Of a stretch of 64,000 nucleotides of DNA, positions 31,125 through 41,338 are shown one piece after another. Position 1 is the stretch's first letter. Each line of letters starts with the position of its first letter. Source of the DNA: Henningerozyma blattae CBS 6284 (lineage: Eukaryota > Ascomycota > Saccharomycetes > Saccharomycetales > Saccharomycetaceae); assembly GCF_000315915.1 (NCBI RefSeq), contig NC_020187.1, positions 1,302,001 through 1,366,000 of the forward strand, written 5' to 3'. Under the pieces are notes generated by a model, which worked only from the letters and a program-made list of their open reading frames with translations, made no database searches and had not been told where the DNA came from. The position numbers were made by a program, and so were the translations under genes.

Positions 31125-32615
31125 ATGTCAGGGAAGCAGATGCAACAAAGTGTCAAGGATCTACTAAATATTTCAGATCTCGAAGACCCACCAAAGGAAA
31201 TTACACCATCTATTTTAAAGAAGATTATTGGTGCTACTAATAGACTGTACAACTCATCAATTAATAAAGTGATGCTAAAGAATGATGAAGAACCTGCAAG
31301 ATCTTTTATTTGTGCTTATCTTTCTATTGAGCGACTAGATGAAAAATTGAAATTAAATATTCCATACTATATAGACAAAATTCCATTAGATCCCAAAAAA
31401 TCAAAACATTTAATTAATTTATTTAAATATCAAGTAATTCAATCATCACCGATGAAAGATTTTAGTTGGACTCCAAGCTCAAGTCCTGTTAAGAATTTGA
31501 GGAAATCTCCAATAAAAAATTCTGGTTCTTTTACAAGTAGAGATCCAAATGAATTAAAAAAAGAATTATTTGGTGATAAAAATTTGAAAACACCTGTGAA
31601 AAGAACGCCGTTTCTTTCCCCATCAAAATATACTACAACACCAAAATTGGCGGGTGATGATTCTAATACTCAAAGGAAGACAAGAAGAAAATTAGCATTC
31701 GAAGAAGAAAATGAAGATGATGTGGCAGATATTGTTAATACAATTTCATCCCCAAATAAAAATAAAGATACAAGCTTGAGAAGATCTCCCAGAAAAAACT
31801 TAAGGAATTTTAAAGATACTTCAGATAATACCATTCATGATGAATATGATGATCTTCAGTCAGATTATTCCAATTATAAGTCTTCTGATGATCAATCTAT
31901 GGCAGAAGAAGAAGAAATTACAGATAATGTAACAGATGATGAATTATTAAAAGATTTGAACTCCGAAGAGTCCAAAGTAACAGATGAAGTAGTAGATCCT
32001 CCAAAACGTAAGCGTGGCCGTCCAAGAACTAGAGATTTGGAAGGATCATCAACAAAGTCTAATAAAATACGAAAAATACCAAATAATAGATCATCAAGAA
32101 ACGAACAAAGTCTATTGCATAGAAGGTATCATAAAGTTACAGCTTCTGAATTAATTGCTTTATGTAATAATTTCGAATTACCAAAAGAAACTGCATATCA
32201 ATTATTGGATTTTTACCTAGAAAACTCTACTTATCTTGTATGTACATGGCAATTAGCTTGTGGATTGGTTCTAAACTGTACGTTAATTGTATTTCATGAT
32301 AAATTCAGGAAGGATCCAAGAATTGAACATTTAATATTTCAAAAGATGATCACCTTAATGCGTTCCAATTCTATTAATGACGTAATAGAATGTTATACTT
32401 TAGTGAAAGAATTAATATCTGGTGAAGAATGGTACCGTGATCTCCAAACAAAATATAATTGTTTTGATGGTGCTACATATGTCGAAATGATTTCCACGAA
32501 ATTAGGATCAATGTTACAATCAGATAACATCCTAGTAACGACAGAACAGTATGCAAATTGGAAACATCGTATTTTGCAAGATCTGTCTTTACGCGATCCA
32601 TCTTTTAATGCTTAA
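31125..32615 (+). CDS. ORC6: Origin recognition complex subunit 6
   Basis: A 496-residue Orc6 (435 in S. cerevisiae). The N-terminal cyclin-box-like fold (about 1-105, NKVMLKNDEEPAR, YYIDKIPLDPKKSKHLINLF) and the C-terminal fold (about 330-490, WQLACGLVLNCTLIVF) are both conserved. The linker is packed with CDK sites, including SPMK, SPVK, SPIK, TPVK, SPSK and SPRK. The cyclin-docking motif RRKLAF sits at 187-192, equivalent to the Clb5-binding RXL of the S. cerevisiae protein, so control against re-replication is probably kept. An AT-hook-like KRGRPR (296-301) follows an acidic stretch. S. cerevisiae has KRGRIP at the comparable place, so the full hook is a local difference. Confidence 0.96.
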   Translation: MSGKQMQQSVKDLLNISDLEDPPKEITPSILKKIIGATNRLYNSSINKVMLKNDEEPARSFICAYLSIERLDEKLKLNIPYYIDKIPLDPKKSKHLINLFKYQVIQSSPMKDFSWTPSSSPVKNLRKSPIKNSGSFTSRDPNELKKELFGDKNLKTPVKRTPFLSPSKYTTTPKLAGDDSNTQRKTRRKLAFEEENEDDVADIVNTISSPNKNKDTSLRRSPRKNLRNFKDTSDNTIHDEYDDLQSDYSNYKSSDDQSMAEEEEITDNVTDDELLKDLNSEESKVTDEVVDPPKRKRGRPRTRDLEGSSTKSNKIRKIPNNRSSRNEQSLLHRRYHKVTASELIALCNNFELPKETAYQLLDFYLENSTYLVCTWQLACGLVLNCTLIVFHDKFRKDPRIEHLIFQKMITLMRSNSINDVIECYTLVKELISGEEWYRDLQTKYNCFDGATYVEMISTKLGSMLQSDNILVTTEQYANWKHRILQDLSLRDPSFNA

Positions 32616-33046
32616 CTAGGATATATATATATATATATATATATACCTTGTATAATTATATTATATCCCATTAATATAGTAAATGTATAAGATCGGCACA
32701 CAACTACATTTCTGAAATAAAACATTTTGCTTTACGACTGGTTCCTATAGTAAATTTTAGCCATGTTATTATAGTAATTTTGATAGCGCCTCTCTCCACA
32801 TTAATTTTTGCCAAAATTTTCAAATTTTAGCGCCTTTGAAATTTTTCCGTATTCCGATGAATCTAAATTTAATAGAAGTTTGGTTTATAATAGCTAAAAA
32901 TACTTAGTAATTTTTTCTACAAAAATAAAAACTCTTGATTGTTTTATACTTATGGAATAAAATAAAGTTGGACAGTTTATAGATAAAAATAGGATTGAAC
33001 TATATTTTTTATTTAAAAATTACGACTAATATAAAGAATATTACAC
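32616..33046. other. Intergenic: ORC6 3' region and NMA111 promoter
   Basis: About 430 bases starting with a 25-base (AT)n tract (32621-32645) just after the ORC6 stop. Two TAGCGCC boxes occur near 32786 and 32829 in the NMA111 promoter half. I do not recognise them. Confidence 0.45.
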
Positions 33047-36000
33047 ATGACAAATAATCTAAGTAACAAAAGATCTATTTCTAATATTTTAAACCCAGAA
33101 GATGCACAAAGCGTTACCAAGAAGCAAAATGGTTTAAAGACAAACCAAGTAGATTCTATGGTAAATGGTATTTCTGGTGATGATGAATTCATGGACGATA
33201 TCGAGGATTCATGTGTCGTTGTAGAATATCTAAACGAGAACATGCCTATATCTGAAAATAATGAAAATTACATCAAATGGCAAAATACAATTTCAAATGT
33301 TGTCAAATCGGTTGTCTCAATCCATTTTTCTCAAGTTACTCCATTTGACTCAGAATCAGCTCTAGTATCTGAAGCAACTGGGTTTGTTGTTGATGCAAAA
33401 TTAGGTATCATATTGACTAATAGACATGTTGTTGGACCAGGTCCATTTGTTGGTTATGCTGTGTTTGATAACCATGAAGAATGTGATGTGATCCCAATCT
33501 ATAGAGATCCCGTACATGATTTTGGTTTTTTGAAATTCGATCCTCAACAAATAAAATATATGGATATTCAAGCATTAAAATTAAAGCCAACATTAGCAAA
33601 AGTAGGCTCTGAGATTAGAGTGGTTGGTAATGATGCTGGGGAAAAGTTAAGTATTCTTGCGGGTTTTATCAGTAGATTGGATAGAAATGCACCAGATTAT
33701 GGTGAGCTAACATACAATGATTTTAATACAGAATATATCCAGGCTGCCGCTTCTGCATCAGGTGGTTCTAGTGGTTCTCCGGTGGTTAATATTGACGGTT
33801 ACGCTGTTGCTTTACAGGCAGGTGGTTCTACAGAAGCTTCTACTGATTTCTTTTTGCCTTTAGATAGAATTTTAAGAGCATTAAAATGCGTTCAAAATAA
33901 GCAAGCTATCACACGTGGTAGTATACAAGTACAATGGCTATTGAAACCGTATGATGAGTGTAAAAGATTAGGCTTAACTCCTGAACGTGAAAGTGAGGCA
34001 CGTAGATTATTTCCTGGTAAAATTGGCCTATTAGTGGCGGAAACTATTTTGAAGAAGGGTCCTGCTGATGAAAAAATAAAAGAGGGTGATATCCTTATAT
34101 CTATTAATAATACTCATATTTCTTCTTTTATTGAAGTTGATGATATCTTTGATTCTAATGTTGGAAATACATTGGAAATTGTATTACAGCGTGGTGGTAA
34201 AGACCATACAATTAATTGTAAAGTTGGCGATCTGCACGATATTACACCAGCAAAATATGTTGAAGTTTGTGGTGCAACTTTTAATGAGCTATCATATCAA
34301 ATGGCAAGATTTTATGGTATTAAAGCAGAAGGTGTATTTCTAAGTAGCCCTTCGACTTCTTTTAATTTTGATAATAATGATCGTCTGGGATGGATTATTG
34401 ATACTGTTGATAACAGAAATACTCCAAATATAGCTACCTTTATTGAAGTAATGAAGACTATTCCAGATAAGCAGCGGATTACAATTAAATATCATCATCT
34501 AACAGATCAACATACTCAACATGTCAAATCTATATGTGTTGATCGCCATTGGTGTAGCGAATTTAGATTGTATGAACGTAATGATGAAACTGGAATTTGG
34601 GATTATACAAATATTGCAGATCCAATTCCTCCAGAACCACTTAAACCCCATTCAGCAAAATTCATTGGCATTGCCCTCGATAACAGTGATATTAGTAAGC
34701 TATCACATTCATTATGTATGGTTACAACTACTTCATCTATTCCTCTTGATTCAGTTTCTGCTGAAACTTTAACTACATCTGGTCTAATTGTCGATGCTGA
34801 ACATGGCTTTGTGTTAGCATCTCGTAGAGTTATTCCTCATGATTGCTTGGATATCTATGTTACATTTGCTGACTCCGTGATCATTCCTGCCAATATCGAA
34901 TTTTTACATCCAACTCAAAATTATGCCATTCTTAAATATGACACTTCACTAATCAAGGCTGACATAATTACTCCAAAATTAAGTACAAAGAGAATGTGCA
35001 GAGGTGATAAGCCACATTTTATCGGATTTACTCATAATAATCGTCTAGTTACTTCGCCCACAACTGTTACTGATATTTCATCTGTAAGTATTCCAAGTAA
35101 TTTAATTCCTAGATACAGAGCCACAAATCTGGAAGCAATCTCAATTGACTGTAATGTTAGTACCAAATGTAATTCTGGTATTTTAACTGATTCGGATGGA
35201 ACAATAAGAGCATTATGGTTATCATTCCTTGGCGAAAGACAAGAAAATAAAGAAAAAGTCTATTTGATGGGTTTAGATATAGTTGATTGTATTGAAATCA
35301 TTGAATTGTTGAAGAAGGATATTAAACCAAAAGTAAGTATTGTTGATGCTGAATTTGGGTCTATTTCTATTTTAAATGCCAGAATTAGAGGTGTTCCTGA
35401 AGAATGGATTTCTAGAATGGAAAAGCAATCCAACAATAGATTGCAATTTATTACCGTTACAAGAATATCATTTTCGACTAATAAAATAAATTTAAAAACT
35501 GGTGATGTGATTTTAGCTGTTAATGATAAATTAGTTACTGAATTGAGTCAAATGAACGGTGTAGTTAGAGATAAGTTAAATTTGACTTCCTTACCTCCGT
35601 TATGCTTTAAAGTTGTGCGTGACGGGAAAGTAATTGATTTAAATATTGAAACTGTTGAAGTTACAGATACAAATCATATTGGTATATTTTCAGGTTGTAT
35701 TTTACAAGCCCCACATCATGCAGTAAGACAATCCATGATTAACATTCCAAGTGAAGTATATTGTACTTTTAGAGGTGAATCTTCTCCTGCTCTTCAATAT
35801 GGTATTCAAACAACAAATTTTATTACACATGTAAATGATATTGAAACCCCAAACTTAGAGATATTTTTAGATGTTGTTAGGAAAATCCCAAATAATAGTT
35901 ATTGTAACGTCAGATTAATGACATTTGACAATGTTCCATTTGCTATTTCATTGAAGACTAATTATCATTATTTCCCAACCGCCGAATTGAAGAAAGACTT

Positions 36001-36064
36001 AAATTCAGGCAAATGGACCGTTCACGAGATTACTAAAACGAATGAAAAAAATAAGCCCACTTAA
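33047..36064 (+). CDS. NMA111: Nuclear HtrA/Omi-family serine protease
   Basis: A 1005-residue HtrA protein with the duplicated layout of the fungal family: two trypsin-like domains, each followed by PDZ domains. The first protease domain has the complete triad His127 (TNRHVVGPG), Asp158 (PVHDFGFLKF) and Ser242 (GGSSGSPVV). The second, starting near residue 545, is degenerate, with SRRVIP in place of the His motif and CNSGI in place of the Ser motif. Nma111 (YNL123W, 997 residues) is a nuclear protease linked to apoptosis-like death, heat tolerance and cleavage of the inhibitor Bir1. NAF1, its S. cerevisiae neighbour, is absent. Confidence 0.96.
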   Translation: MTNNLSNKRSISNILNPEDAQSVTKKQNGLKTNQVDSMVNGISGDDEFMDDIEDSCVVVEYLNENMPISENNENYIKWQNTISNVVKSVVSIHFSQVTPFDSESALVSEATGFVVDAKLGIILTNRHVVGPGPFVGYAVFDNHEECDVIPIYRDPVHDFGFLKFDPQQIKYMDIQALKLKPTLAKVGSEIRVVGNDAGEKLSILAGFISRLDRNAPDYGELTYNDFNTEYIQAAASASGGSSGSPVVNIDGYAVALQAGGSTEASTDFFLPLDRILRALKCVQNKQAITRGSIQVQWLLKPYDECKRLGLTPERESEARRLFPGKIGLLVAETILKKGPADEKIKEGDILISINNTHISSFIEVDDIFDSNVGNTLEIVLQRGGKDHTINCKVGDLHDITPAKYVEVCGATFNELSYQMARFYGIKAEGVFLSSPSTSFNFDNNDRLGWIIDTVDNRNTPNIATFIEVMKTIPDKQRITIKYHHLTDQHTQHVKSICVDRHWCSEFRLYERNDETGIWDYTNIADPIPPEPLKPHSAKFIGIALDNSDISKLSHSLCMVTTTSSIPLDSVSAETLTTSGLIVDAEHGFVLASRRVIPHDCLDIYVTFADSVIIPANIEFLHPTQNYAILKYDTSLIKADIITPKLSTKRMCRGDKPHFIGFTHNNRLVTSPTTVTDISSVSIPSNLIPRYRATNLEAISIDCNVSTKCNSGILTDSDGTIRALWLSFLGERQENKEKVYLMGLDIVDCIEIIELLKKDIKPKVSIVDAEFGSISILNARIRGVPEEWISRMEKQSNNRLQFITVTRISFSTNKINLKTGDVILAVNDKLVTELSQMNGVVRDKLNLTSLPPLCFKVVRDGKVIDLNIETVEVTDTNHIGIFSGCILQAPHHAVRQSMINIPSEVYCTFRGESSPALQYGIQTTNFITHVNDIETPNLEIFLDVVRKIPNNSYCNVRLMTFDNVPFAISLKTNYHYFPTAELKKDLNSGKWTVHEITKTNEKNKPT

Positions 36065-36665
36065 ATTAATTAAATATTTGTAATTTAATATTGTAAATTA
36101 GTTTTATTTTAAAAATTTAGATAGATAAATACCAGAATAAGGAAGCTCTGTTTAGGTTATTACATATTTTCCTTTTTGTTTGTTGACAATTATCCTTAAA
36201 AAAAGATTCTGTATAATGATTTAAAAGTCGATAATATATATAGAAAAGTATTATGTTCAATTATTTACAGATAGATATATCGTTATATAGAAATAACTTG
36301 CGATGGTCTAAAAAAAATATTTCGATGTTTATGATATAGTAACTTCGTTAAGATAGGACTTCGTCAAACTTTGAATTGTAGTAGTCTCGATAATTAAAGA
36401 TGTTGTAATAGAAGATTTCGTGGTATAATTGTAAGAATGAAAAACCAATAATATAAGAAAAGTCCAAAAGTAAATGCAAAAGAAATTAGATCATATATAT
36501 ATGCTCTAAATTTTATTACGGTTACGAGTGTAAGTGCGTGTTAGTTGGTAGTATATCATATATATGTAATATAATTCGATTTTCCAAATAGAGATAAATT
36601 AAAGATAAAAAAAAGAATGGGAGTAATAGATAGTAATATGGTTAATAAGCTTTAAAATTTTACAA
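36065..36665. other. Intergenic, convergent 3' ends of NMA111 and TOM70
   Basis: About 600 A+T-rich bases, long for a convergent spacer. In S. cerevisiae a small mitochondrial ribosomal protein gene (YNL122C) lies here; I find no open frame for it. Confidence 0.5.
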
Positions 36666-38498
36666 TTAGAAGCTATTTTGAGCACGGTATGCTGCTAAAG
36701 TTTCTTCGATTTTCTTACTGATAATTGGATCAGCTCTAATCATTTTTTGGACCTTTGCTGCTTCAGCAAAAGTAGTAGCTTGTAATTTTTCTTCCATTGT
36801 TCTTGCTAAATCGGCAGATTCTTCAAATAATCTAATTGATTCATCAATTTCTTCCTTTTGTAATTTGAGTTGAGCTAAACCAATTTTAGCTTGTTCAGAT
36901 CTTGGATCTATTCTATTTGCCTCTTCTAATAATTTATCAGCAGCAGCTAAGTTTTCTAAAGTTGGTTCTCTTGCTAATAAAGTAGCCTTACCAATTAAAG
37001 GTGCTACACCAACATGAATACCATCTTTTGAAGCTTCTTCCAATCTTCTAGCAGTTTCGTAATTTTTCATAGCATTATCGAAATCACCTTTATCAGTTAA
37101 GACTTCGGCATAGAAATTTGGAACTTCAGGTAAAGTTGGGAACTTTCTCTTAGCTTCACTGAACAAAGTTTCACAATCGTCAAATTTATTTTCACGGTAA
37201 GTTAAACAAGCCAATTGAATGTATGGGAAAATATTTGTTGGGTCACATTCCTTAGCCTTTTCAAAATCAACAGCAGCTTTAGCGAAATCTTGAGTAACAA
37301 AATTCAATTGAGCTCTATGATAATAAACTGCACATGATTTATCATCTAATTTCAAAGCCTTGTCGAAATAATCTAGATAATCTTGAGATTCACCTTTATC
37401 AGCAATGATCAAAGCCCTATAGATATAAGAGTTTATACGTGGGTTTAATTTAATAGATTTATCAATATTTTCAGTAGCGCCACTTAAATCATTTTTCAAG
37501 AAATTAAAAATACCAGCATATTCATAAGCAATGGAGGCCTTAACTTTCAAATCAGTATCATCAGGAGTTTCCTCCAATTGTTTAATATATAATTCCAAGG
37601 CATTCATAAAGGATTTATCAGCAATCAAATAACTTTCGGATTGACGTTTAAACAAATGAGTTAGCCCATTTAATAATTCTTTATCAGCATCATTTGTTTC
37701 ATCATAATTTTCAAAAGATAATTCGGGTTTAAATATACCAAAGAATGCAGATAAAGAAGTATCAGAGGGTAATTGATCATCTTTAGAATTTTTAAGTTTG
37801 TCCTTCAACACAGACATTGCTTGTTTATTTAAATTTCTTTCTAAGATAGGTTCAATTGAAGCACCATTGTAATCACCATTCAATGATAAGACAGATAAAT
37901 CAAACATAGCATCAGCATAATTTTCCAATTTTTCGTTAGCATTAGCTCTACGTAATAAAACTTTTGAATAATCAGGTTTCAATTCCAAAGCTTTATTACA
38001 GTACTTAATGATTTCTTCCAATTTATTCAATGAAACATAACAAGCAGATAGATTAGAATAAAATATAGGGTTTTCTTTCAATTCAATAGCCCAGTTATAA
38101 TATTTAATAGCTTCTTCGAATTTATCAGCTTTGAATAGAGAATTACCTTTATCCTTTAATGCAATAGAATATTTTTCCTTTTCCTCCTCGGTAAATTGAT
38201 CTTTATTATCTAGATTTGGTTCACCATTGTCACGTACGGGGTAAATGGGTTTCCCATCAGTAGTAGCTGGAGACAATTCTTTTGCAGACTTACTCTTCTT
38301 CTTCTTCTTCTTCTTTTTAGAAGAGGATTCGCCACTAGCTGTCGAACTGGCCTTGTTATCCTTTAAATTGTCTTGAGCGTTCTGTAATTGTTTGTAATAA
38401 TAATATGCACCTGCTGCAGCTGTCCCTGCAGCAACAGTGGCCAAAATAGCCCTTTTATTCCTTTGGTAGAAAGTTACCCAAGAATTATCGACAGACAT
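36666..38498 (-). CDS. TOM70: Mitochondrial outer-membrane import receptor Tom70/Tom71
   Basis: A 610-residue receptor with an N-terminal anchor (about residues 13-35, NKRAILATVAAGTAAAGAYYYY) and cytosolic TPR repeats. A polar linker (about 40-95) contains a run of eight lysines (61-68). The first TPR set (from EKEKYSIALKDKGNSLFKAD, about 106) docks Hsp70/Hsp90. The C-terminal set (from about 290) binds precursors such as metabolite carriers. The locus corresponds to both TOM70 (YNL121C) and its sister TOM71 (YHR117W), so the choice between the names rests on similarity alone. Nothing suggests a loss of function. Confidence 0.93.
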   Translation of the reverse strand: MSVDNSWVTFYQRNKRAILATVAAGTAAAGAYYYYKQLQNAQDNLKDNKASSTASGESSSKKKKKKKKSKSAKELSPATTDGKPIYPVRDNGEPNLDNKDQFTEEEKEKYSIALKDKGNSLFKADKFEEAIKYYNWAIELKENPIFYSNLSACYVSLNKLEEIIKYCNKALELKPDYSKVLLRRANANEKLENYADAMFDLSVLSLNGDYNGASIEPILERNLNKQAMSVLKDKLKNSKDDQLPSDTSLSAFFGIFKPELSFENYDETNDADKELLNGLTHLFKRQSESYLIADKSFMNALELYIKQLEETPDDTDLKVKASIAYEYAGIFNFLKNDLSGATENIDKSIKLNPRINSYIYRALIIADKGESQDYLDYFDKALKLDDKSCAVYYHRAQLNFVTQDFAKAAVDFEKAKECDPTNIFPYIQLACLTYRENKFDDCETLFSEAKRKFPTLPEVPNFYAEVLTDKGDFDNAMKNYETARRLEEASKDGIHVGVAPLIGKATLLAREPTLENLAAADKLLEEANRIDPRSEQAKIGLAQLKLQKEEIDESIRLFEESADLARTMEEKLQATTFAEAAKVQKMIRADPIISKKIEETLAAYRAQNSF

Positions 38499-38801
38499 TG
38501 TTGTTCGATTGATAATAGAATTTCCTTCTTAAGAGACTGACTATGTGTATATATATACTCTGTAATATATAACGAGATTTCCTCCTGTTTCTGATCACAA
38601 GTCAATTACCCTTGACTCTACTATTATTCGTCCTTTGGAGCTCTATATTTGCAAACACAATGCTTACTAATTCTTTATTTAGTTTTAATCTTGACGTAAA
38701 TCAAACCTTTTTCTTATCTGCAATTATCTATTAACTCTTTCGATTTCGTGGTTACTCCAGCCGATCCGAGCCTATGTTATTTTTCATGGAATTTAAAAGC
38801 C

Positions 38802-38808
38802 CGGGTAA
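38802..38808 (+). promoter_or_regulatory. Candidate Reb1 site
   Basis: CGGGTAA, the core of the Reb1 general regulatory factor consensus, about 305 bases upstream of TOM70. Confidence 0.45.
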
Positions 38809-39219
38809 CCTAGAAGTTAAGATCAGTCACAGTTATATATGTGGTGTCACAAACTAGAAAATATGTGACGCTGGAAGCATAAAAAAACAGATATAAAAAT
38901 TGTATAAAATCTCCAAGGTAATGTTGGAGTGTAAGACAATAAAATATTTTTAATTGTATTAATATTTCTAAAGAGAAGAAGAACTTTTTTTCCCAAAGAC
39001 GAAGGGGATTATATGCAATGTTCGTTGATTACCAAAGTAAAGGTATTGATGCGAGAGTAATGATAGGATCCGTAATGTAACCCCTATCATTGCTAAAAGT
39101 TTTTATTTCGTAAATATTTTGTTTTTTTATCTTAGTATATTCTTGTTTTATTCTCATTTTTTTTCTTCTTTGAATATATTACTAATCTTCGTAGAAAATG
39201 ATTGAAAATTGGCATGTCC

Positions 39220-39229
39220 AGCTCATCGC
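39220..39229 (-). promoter_or_regulatory. PAC element upstream of NCS2
   Basis: AGCTCATCGC is the exact complement of the PAC consensus GCGATGAGCT bound by Dot6/Tod6, which control ribosome-biogenesis genes. The following TGAAAAAAAAA resembles RRPE. Spacing to the start codon is typical for this regulon. Confidence 0.5.
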
Positions 39230-39375
39230 ATATTTTGAAAAAAAAATCTATATTTACATAAATATAAAAAACTACGACAAAGGAAATCTTAGTTTTAATG
39301 TAGTTATAATATGTTCGACATATTTATACTTGTGCAATCATTTAATCTATCATTCTACCAATAAATTAAACTAAT

Positions 39376-40845
39376 ATGACCCAAAACAATGTACAGATTT
39401 GTGGCCAACAAATATGTCAGAGATGTAAGAAACAACTTGCTATAGTGCTATCGAGAAAGGAATATTTCTGTGAAGATTGTTTCTGCAAGTTTGTTTCCTT
39501 GAAACAAAGAAAAGCTATGATGCTTGATTCTTATTATCAAGATATTTTCAAAGTTATGTACAAAGATAAAATCCGTAGTGTTGAAGAAGCAGAATTATTG
39601 AATAAAAATTCTAGGATTTTAGTGCCCTTATCATTTGGATCATCTTCTTTGACCGTTTTGGATATTTTGAATGAAACTTTATTAGAGCAGAAGAAACAGC
39701 AATTTGGTAAGACTGGGTTTACTGTACATGTGTTGAATTGTTATCAGGCCCCAACAAGTAATAAATTAAAAGAAGATTTTGAAAAAGCCAAGAGTTTAAT
39801 TCATGATCTTGAAAATTATCGTTATTATGAAAATAAGGATAACATTAAATTCTATATGGTGGAATTAGACTCATTCTACAACACAAAGGACCTCACAAAA
39901 ATTGTTTTAGATAATAAAGATTTTAGCACAACTTTAACAGACTTCGTATCAAATAATACACAATATACATTACATGATTTATTATTAGAATGCCCAAGTA
40001 AGTCTACAAGAGAAGATTTTTTAACTATAATTAAAGCTCAACTTGTTAAAAAATTTGCCTATCAACATAAATTTAAAGCCATTCTTTGGGGAAATTCAAT
40101 GACTAAGGTAGCAGATGAAATTATCTCATTAATTGTTAAAGGTAGAGGTGAACAAATTGCTTCAAGTTTAAATAATTCTTCAGTCGATCCAATGACTGAG
40201 AACTGTGACCATTCATTTAAAAATCTATATCCATTAAAGGATGTTCTATTATCAGAGGTTGATACATATGTTCATATTAAAAGTCTAGAAAAATATTTGA
40301 TTAATTACACAAACTCCGATTCATTAATGATATATGATAAATTTAATGGTGATAATAATATTACGTCTAGTAAACCATTAGTTAAAAATATGACTATTAA
40401 TGATATTTCCAGAAAGTATTTTCAAACTATTGAAGATGATTATTCAAATATTATATCTACTGTAGTTAGAACTGGTGAAAAATTGGGCAATCCTACAAAT
40501 CATTCATCTACGAAGTCTAAAAAATGTACAATTTGTAATAGTATCTTTATTAATGAGCCTGCTAATTGGTTAACTACAATTACAGAAACGGAAGGTCATC
40601 CGATTGAGACGGAAGAAGAAAAGGGATTATATATGAGATGGCAGCAATCAATAGACCATTCAACCGAAACAGATGTTGTTGATTCAAAAATAGATAATAC
40701 TAATAAACCTGATTTACTTTGTTATGGTTGCACAGTAATGTTAAATACCGTAAATAAGCAGCAAATTATATGGCCAAAAAATGATCAAGATGAATTAAAT
40801 GATATATTAAAGGAATTCGTTTTAACGGACGATAATGAAGATTGA
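39376..40845 (+). CDS. NCS2: Cytosolic tRNA 2-thiolation protein Ncs2 (Ctu2)
   Basis: A 489-residue protein (493 in S. cerevisiae YNL119W). CxxC pairs open the protein (CQRCKKQ and CEDCFCKF, residues 16-40). A PP-loop-like segment follows as LVPLSFGSSSLTVLDIL (about 80-95), which lacks the full SGGxDS motif, as in other Ncs2 proteins. A second CxxC pair set lies near the C-terminus (KKCTICNS and CYGCT). With Ncs6 and the Urm1 pathway it puts the 2-thio group on wobble uridine of tRNAs for Lys, Glu and Gln. Ncs6 is thought to carry the catalytic centre. Confidence 0.94.
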   Translation: MTQNNVQICGQQICQRCKKQLAIVLSRKEYFCEDCFCKFVSLKQRKAMMLDSYYQDIFKVMYKDKIRSVEEAELLNKNSRILVPLSFGSSSLTVLDILNETLLEQKKQQFGKTGFTVHVLNCYQAPTSNKLKEDFEKAKSLIHDLENYRYYENKDNIKFYMVELDSFYNTKDLTKIVLDNKDFSTTLTDFVSNNTQYTLHDLLLECPSKSTREDFLTIIKAQLVKKFAYQHKFKAILWGNSMTKVADEIISLIVKGRGEQIASSLNNSSVDPMTENCDHSFKNLYPLKDVLLSEVDTYVHIKSLEKYLINYTNSDSLMIYDKFNGDNNITSSKPLVKNMTINDISRKYFQTIEDDYSNIISTVVRTGEKLGNPTNHSSTKSKKCTICNSIFINEPANWLTTITETEGHPIETEEEKGLYMRWQQSIDHSTETDVVDSKIDNTNKPDLLCYGCTVMLNTVNKQQIIWPKNDQDELNDILKEFVLTDDNED

Positions 40846-41338
40846 TATTAGAAAAAATATTCATTAAAATATATTATATAGAATCCGCATAATATAAGTT
40901 AATAAGTAACTTTAAATAGTAGTAATATTCTAATATCCAAATATACCGCTTTAAGCATATATATAAAGGAATGAATTAAATAATATATTGAATAGGATGA
41001 GGAATTAGAGAATTTGGAGTTATGAGGCGTGTAAACTGCTAATTGTATTAATGCATACATGATACCAAATTTAATTTATTTGTTTTTTTAATTATATTTT
41101 TAATTATTATTAGAATATATCAGAACTAATTGAGGAGTTACATTACTCAATAGAGTATTTAAATATAGTCCATTTAAAGGTAAACGTAATTAATTTTAAG
41201 GGAATGAAAAAGGGTTTAATGTTAAGATATACATTAATATAATACTGTGAATATTTATTATGGTGATGAAATATTACATTTAAAGTAGTAGTTTGTGAAC
41301 GGATAACGCGCACCGTAAAATTAGGGCTTGTAGAATAA
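40846..41338. other. Intergenic, convergent 3' ends of NCS2 and DCP2
   Basis: About 490 A+T-rich bases. No gene, RNA or notable repeat is visible. MLS1 and DMA2, located around here in the ancestral order, are absent. Confidence 0.5.

Larger units (their letters stand above)
38499..39375. promoter_or_regulatory. Divergent promoter region of TOM70 and NCS2
   Basis: About 880 bases. It holds a Reb1-type CGGGTAA (38802-38808) in the TOM70 half and a PAC element AGCTCATCGC (39220-39229) 147 bases upstream of NCS2, with an A-rich RRPE-like stretch right after. No tRNA or gene is visible. Confidence 0.55.
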
